A DNA stretch of 43,107 nt, taken from Myxococcales bacterium (lineage in GTDB: Bacteria; Myxococcota_A; Polyangia; Polyangiales; Polyangiaceae). The notes under the pieces are model-generated. The model saw only the letters and a list, made by a program, of their open reading frames with translations. It did no database searches and had not been told where the DNA came from. Where the stretch lies: NCBI GenBank assembly GCA_021847645.1, contig JAJZQG010000047.1, positions 1 to 43,107 on the forward strand, given 5' to 3'. A program made the position numbers and the translations under genes. Shown piece after piece: positions 43,018 through 43,107 of this stretch (position 1 is its first letter; every line of letters begins with the position of its first letter).

Positions 43018-43107
43018 GTGGTGGAAAGCAGAGCCGACAGCGCCTTACGAGGGTATGCCATTCGCCTCCTGGCAGTGTGCGGCCTTCTGTCTGTAGGACG
43101 CGATCGT
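43018..43107 (+). CDS. possible start of an exported protein, cut by the window edge
   Basis: From GTG at 43018 a frame stays open to the edge: VVESRADSALRGYAIRLLA and then VCGLLSVG. A short charged start followed by a hydrophobic run looks like a signal peptide. It begins 23 bases after the beta-barrel gene's stop and could continue that operon. Only 30 codons are visible and no ribosome site is clear, so this may be chance. Confidence 0.3.
   Translation, partial: MVESRADSALRGYAIRLLAVCGLLSVGRDR

Noticed and set aside
1-43107. Prophage, plasmid or antiviral-defence island
   Set aside because: The STAND ATPase raised this, but no integrase, transposase, nuclease, toxin or attachment repeat is seen, and the neighbourhood is two-component and Ser/Thr signalling.

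Overview
The window is about 43 kb of high-GC DNA that looks like the chromosome of a myxobacterium (phylum Myxococcota, probably a Polyangia-type lineage). This is inferred from the protein families: many Ser/Thr kinases, FHA proteins, PilZ proteins of the myxobacterial type, hybrid histidine kinases, an ADYC-motif lipoprotein, a kinase fused to a STAND ATPase and a SUMF1 domain, and lipoproteins with long Gly-Ser-Thr linkers. I see no rRNA, tRNA, CRISPR array, phage or insertion sequence. Almost everything between about 1.2 and 36 kb is read from the minus strand; the plus-strand exceptions are a diguanylate cyclase (245), two PilZ genes (5717, 16139) and the envelope genes after 36.4 kb.

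Region 0.2-11.3 kb: an FHA-GGDEF diguanylate cyclase, a Ser/Thr kinase with a C-terminal GYF_2 domain, an FHA/sigma-54 activator, a matrixin-like metalloprotease, a PilZ protein, an ADYC lipoprotein and a 1272-residue kinase/nSTAND/PEGA/SUMF1 protein. Region 11.3-12.3 kb has no intact gene; it holds a degenerate direct repeat (127-nt spacing) and a relic of a PAS domain. Region 12.3-24.3 kb: hybrid kinase, REC-EAL phosphodiesterase, small receiver, two double-PilZ proteins, a second hybrid kinase whose H-box has Arg beside the His, a helical unknown, a pseudo-receiver histidine kinase that overlaps an FHA gene, a TPR-like/winged-helix protein and a second FHA protein. Region 24.4-29.3 kb is one 1630-residue membrane hybrid kinase.

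Region 29.4-36.1 kb is the most unusual part. A Ser/Thr kinase fused to a receiver is followed by a membrane histidine kinase with a V4R-like sensor. The stop codon of that kinase overlaps the start of an acetolactate-synthase-type ThDP enzyme, which runs with almost no gap into two small, divergent citrate-synthase-like proteins. A signalling pair thus appears to be co-translated with a three-protein carbon-carbon lyase/ligase set of unknown product. Region 36.5-43.1 kb (plus strand) encodes an envelope set: a PPC-domain lipoprotein with an 18-bp tandem repeat, a large alpha/beta-hydrolase lipoprotein, a putative outer-membrane beta-barrel, and possibly the start of another exported protein at the right edge.

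Together the genes give a complete c-di-GMP circuit (cyclase, phosphodiesterase, three PilZ proteins), two routes where Ser/Thr and His-Asp signalling could cross (FHA beside histidine kinase; Ser/Thr kinase fused to a receiver), and a short intergenic palindromic repeat family found in three gaps. All family assignments come from reading motifs in the translations; no database search was run.
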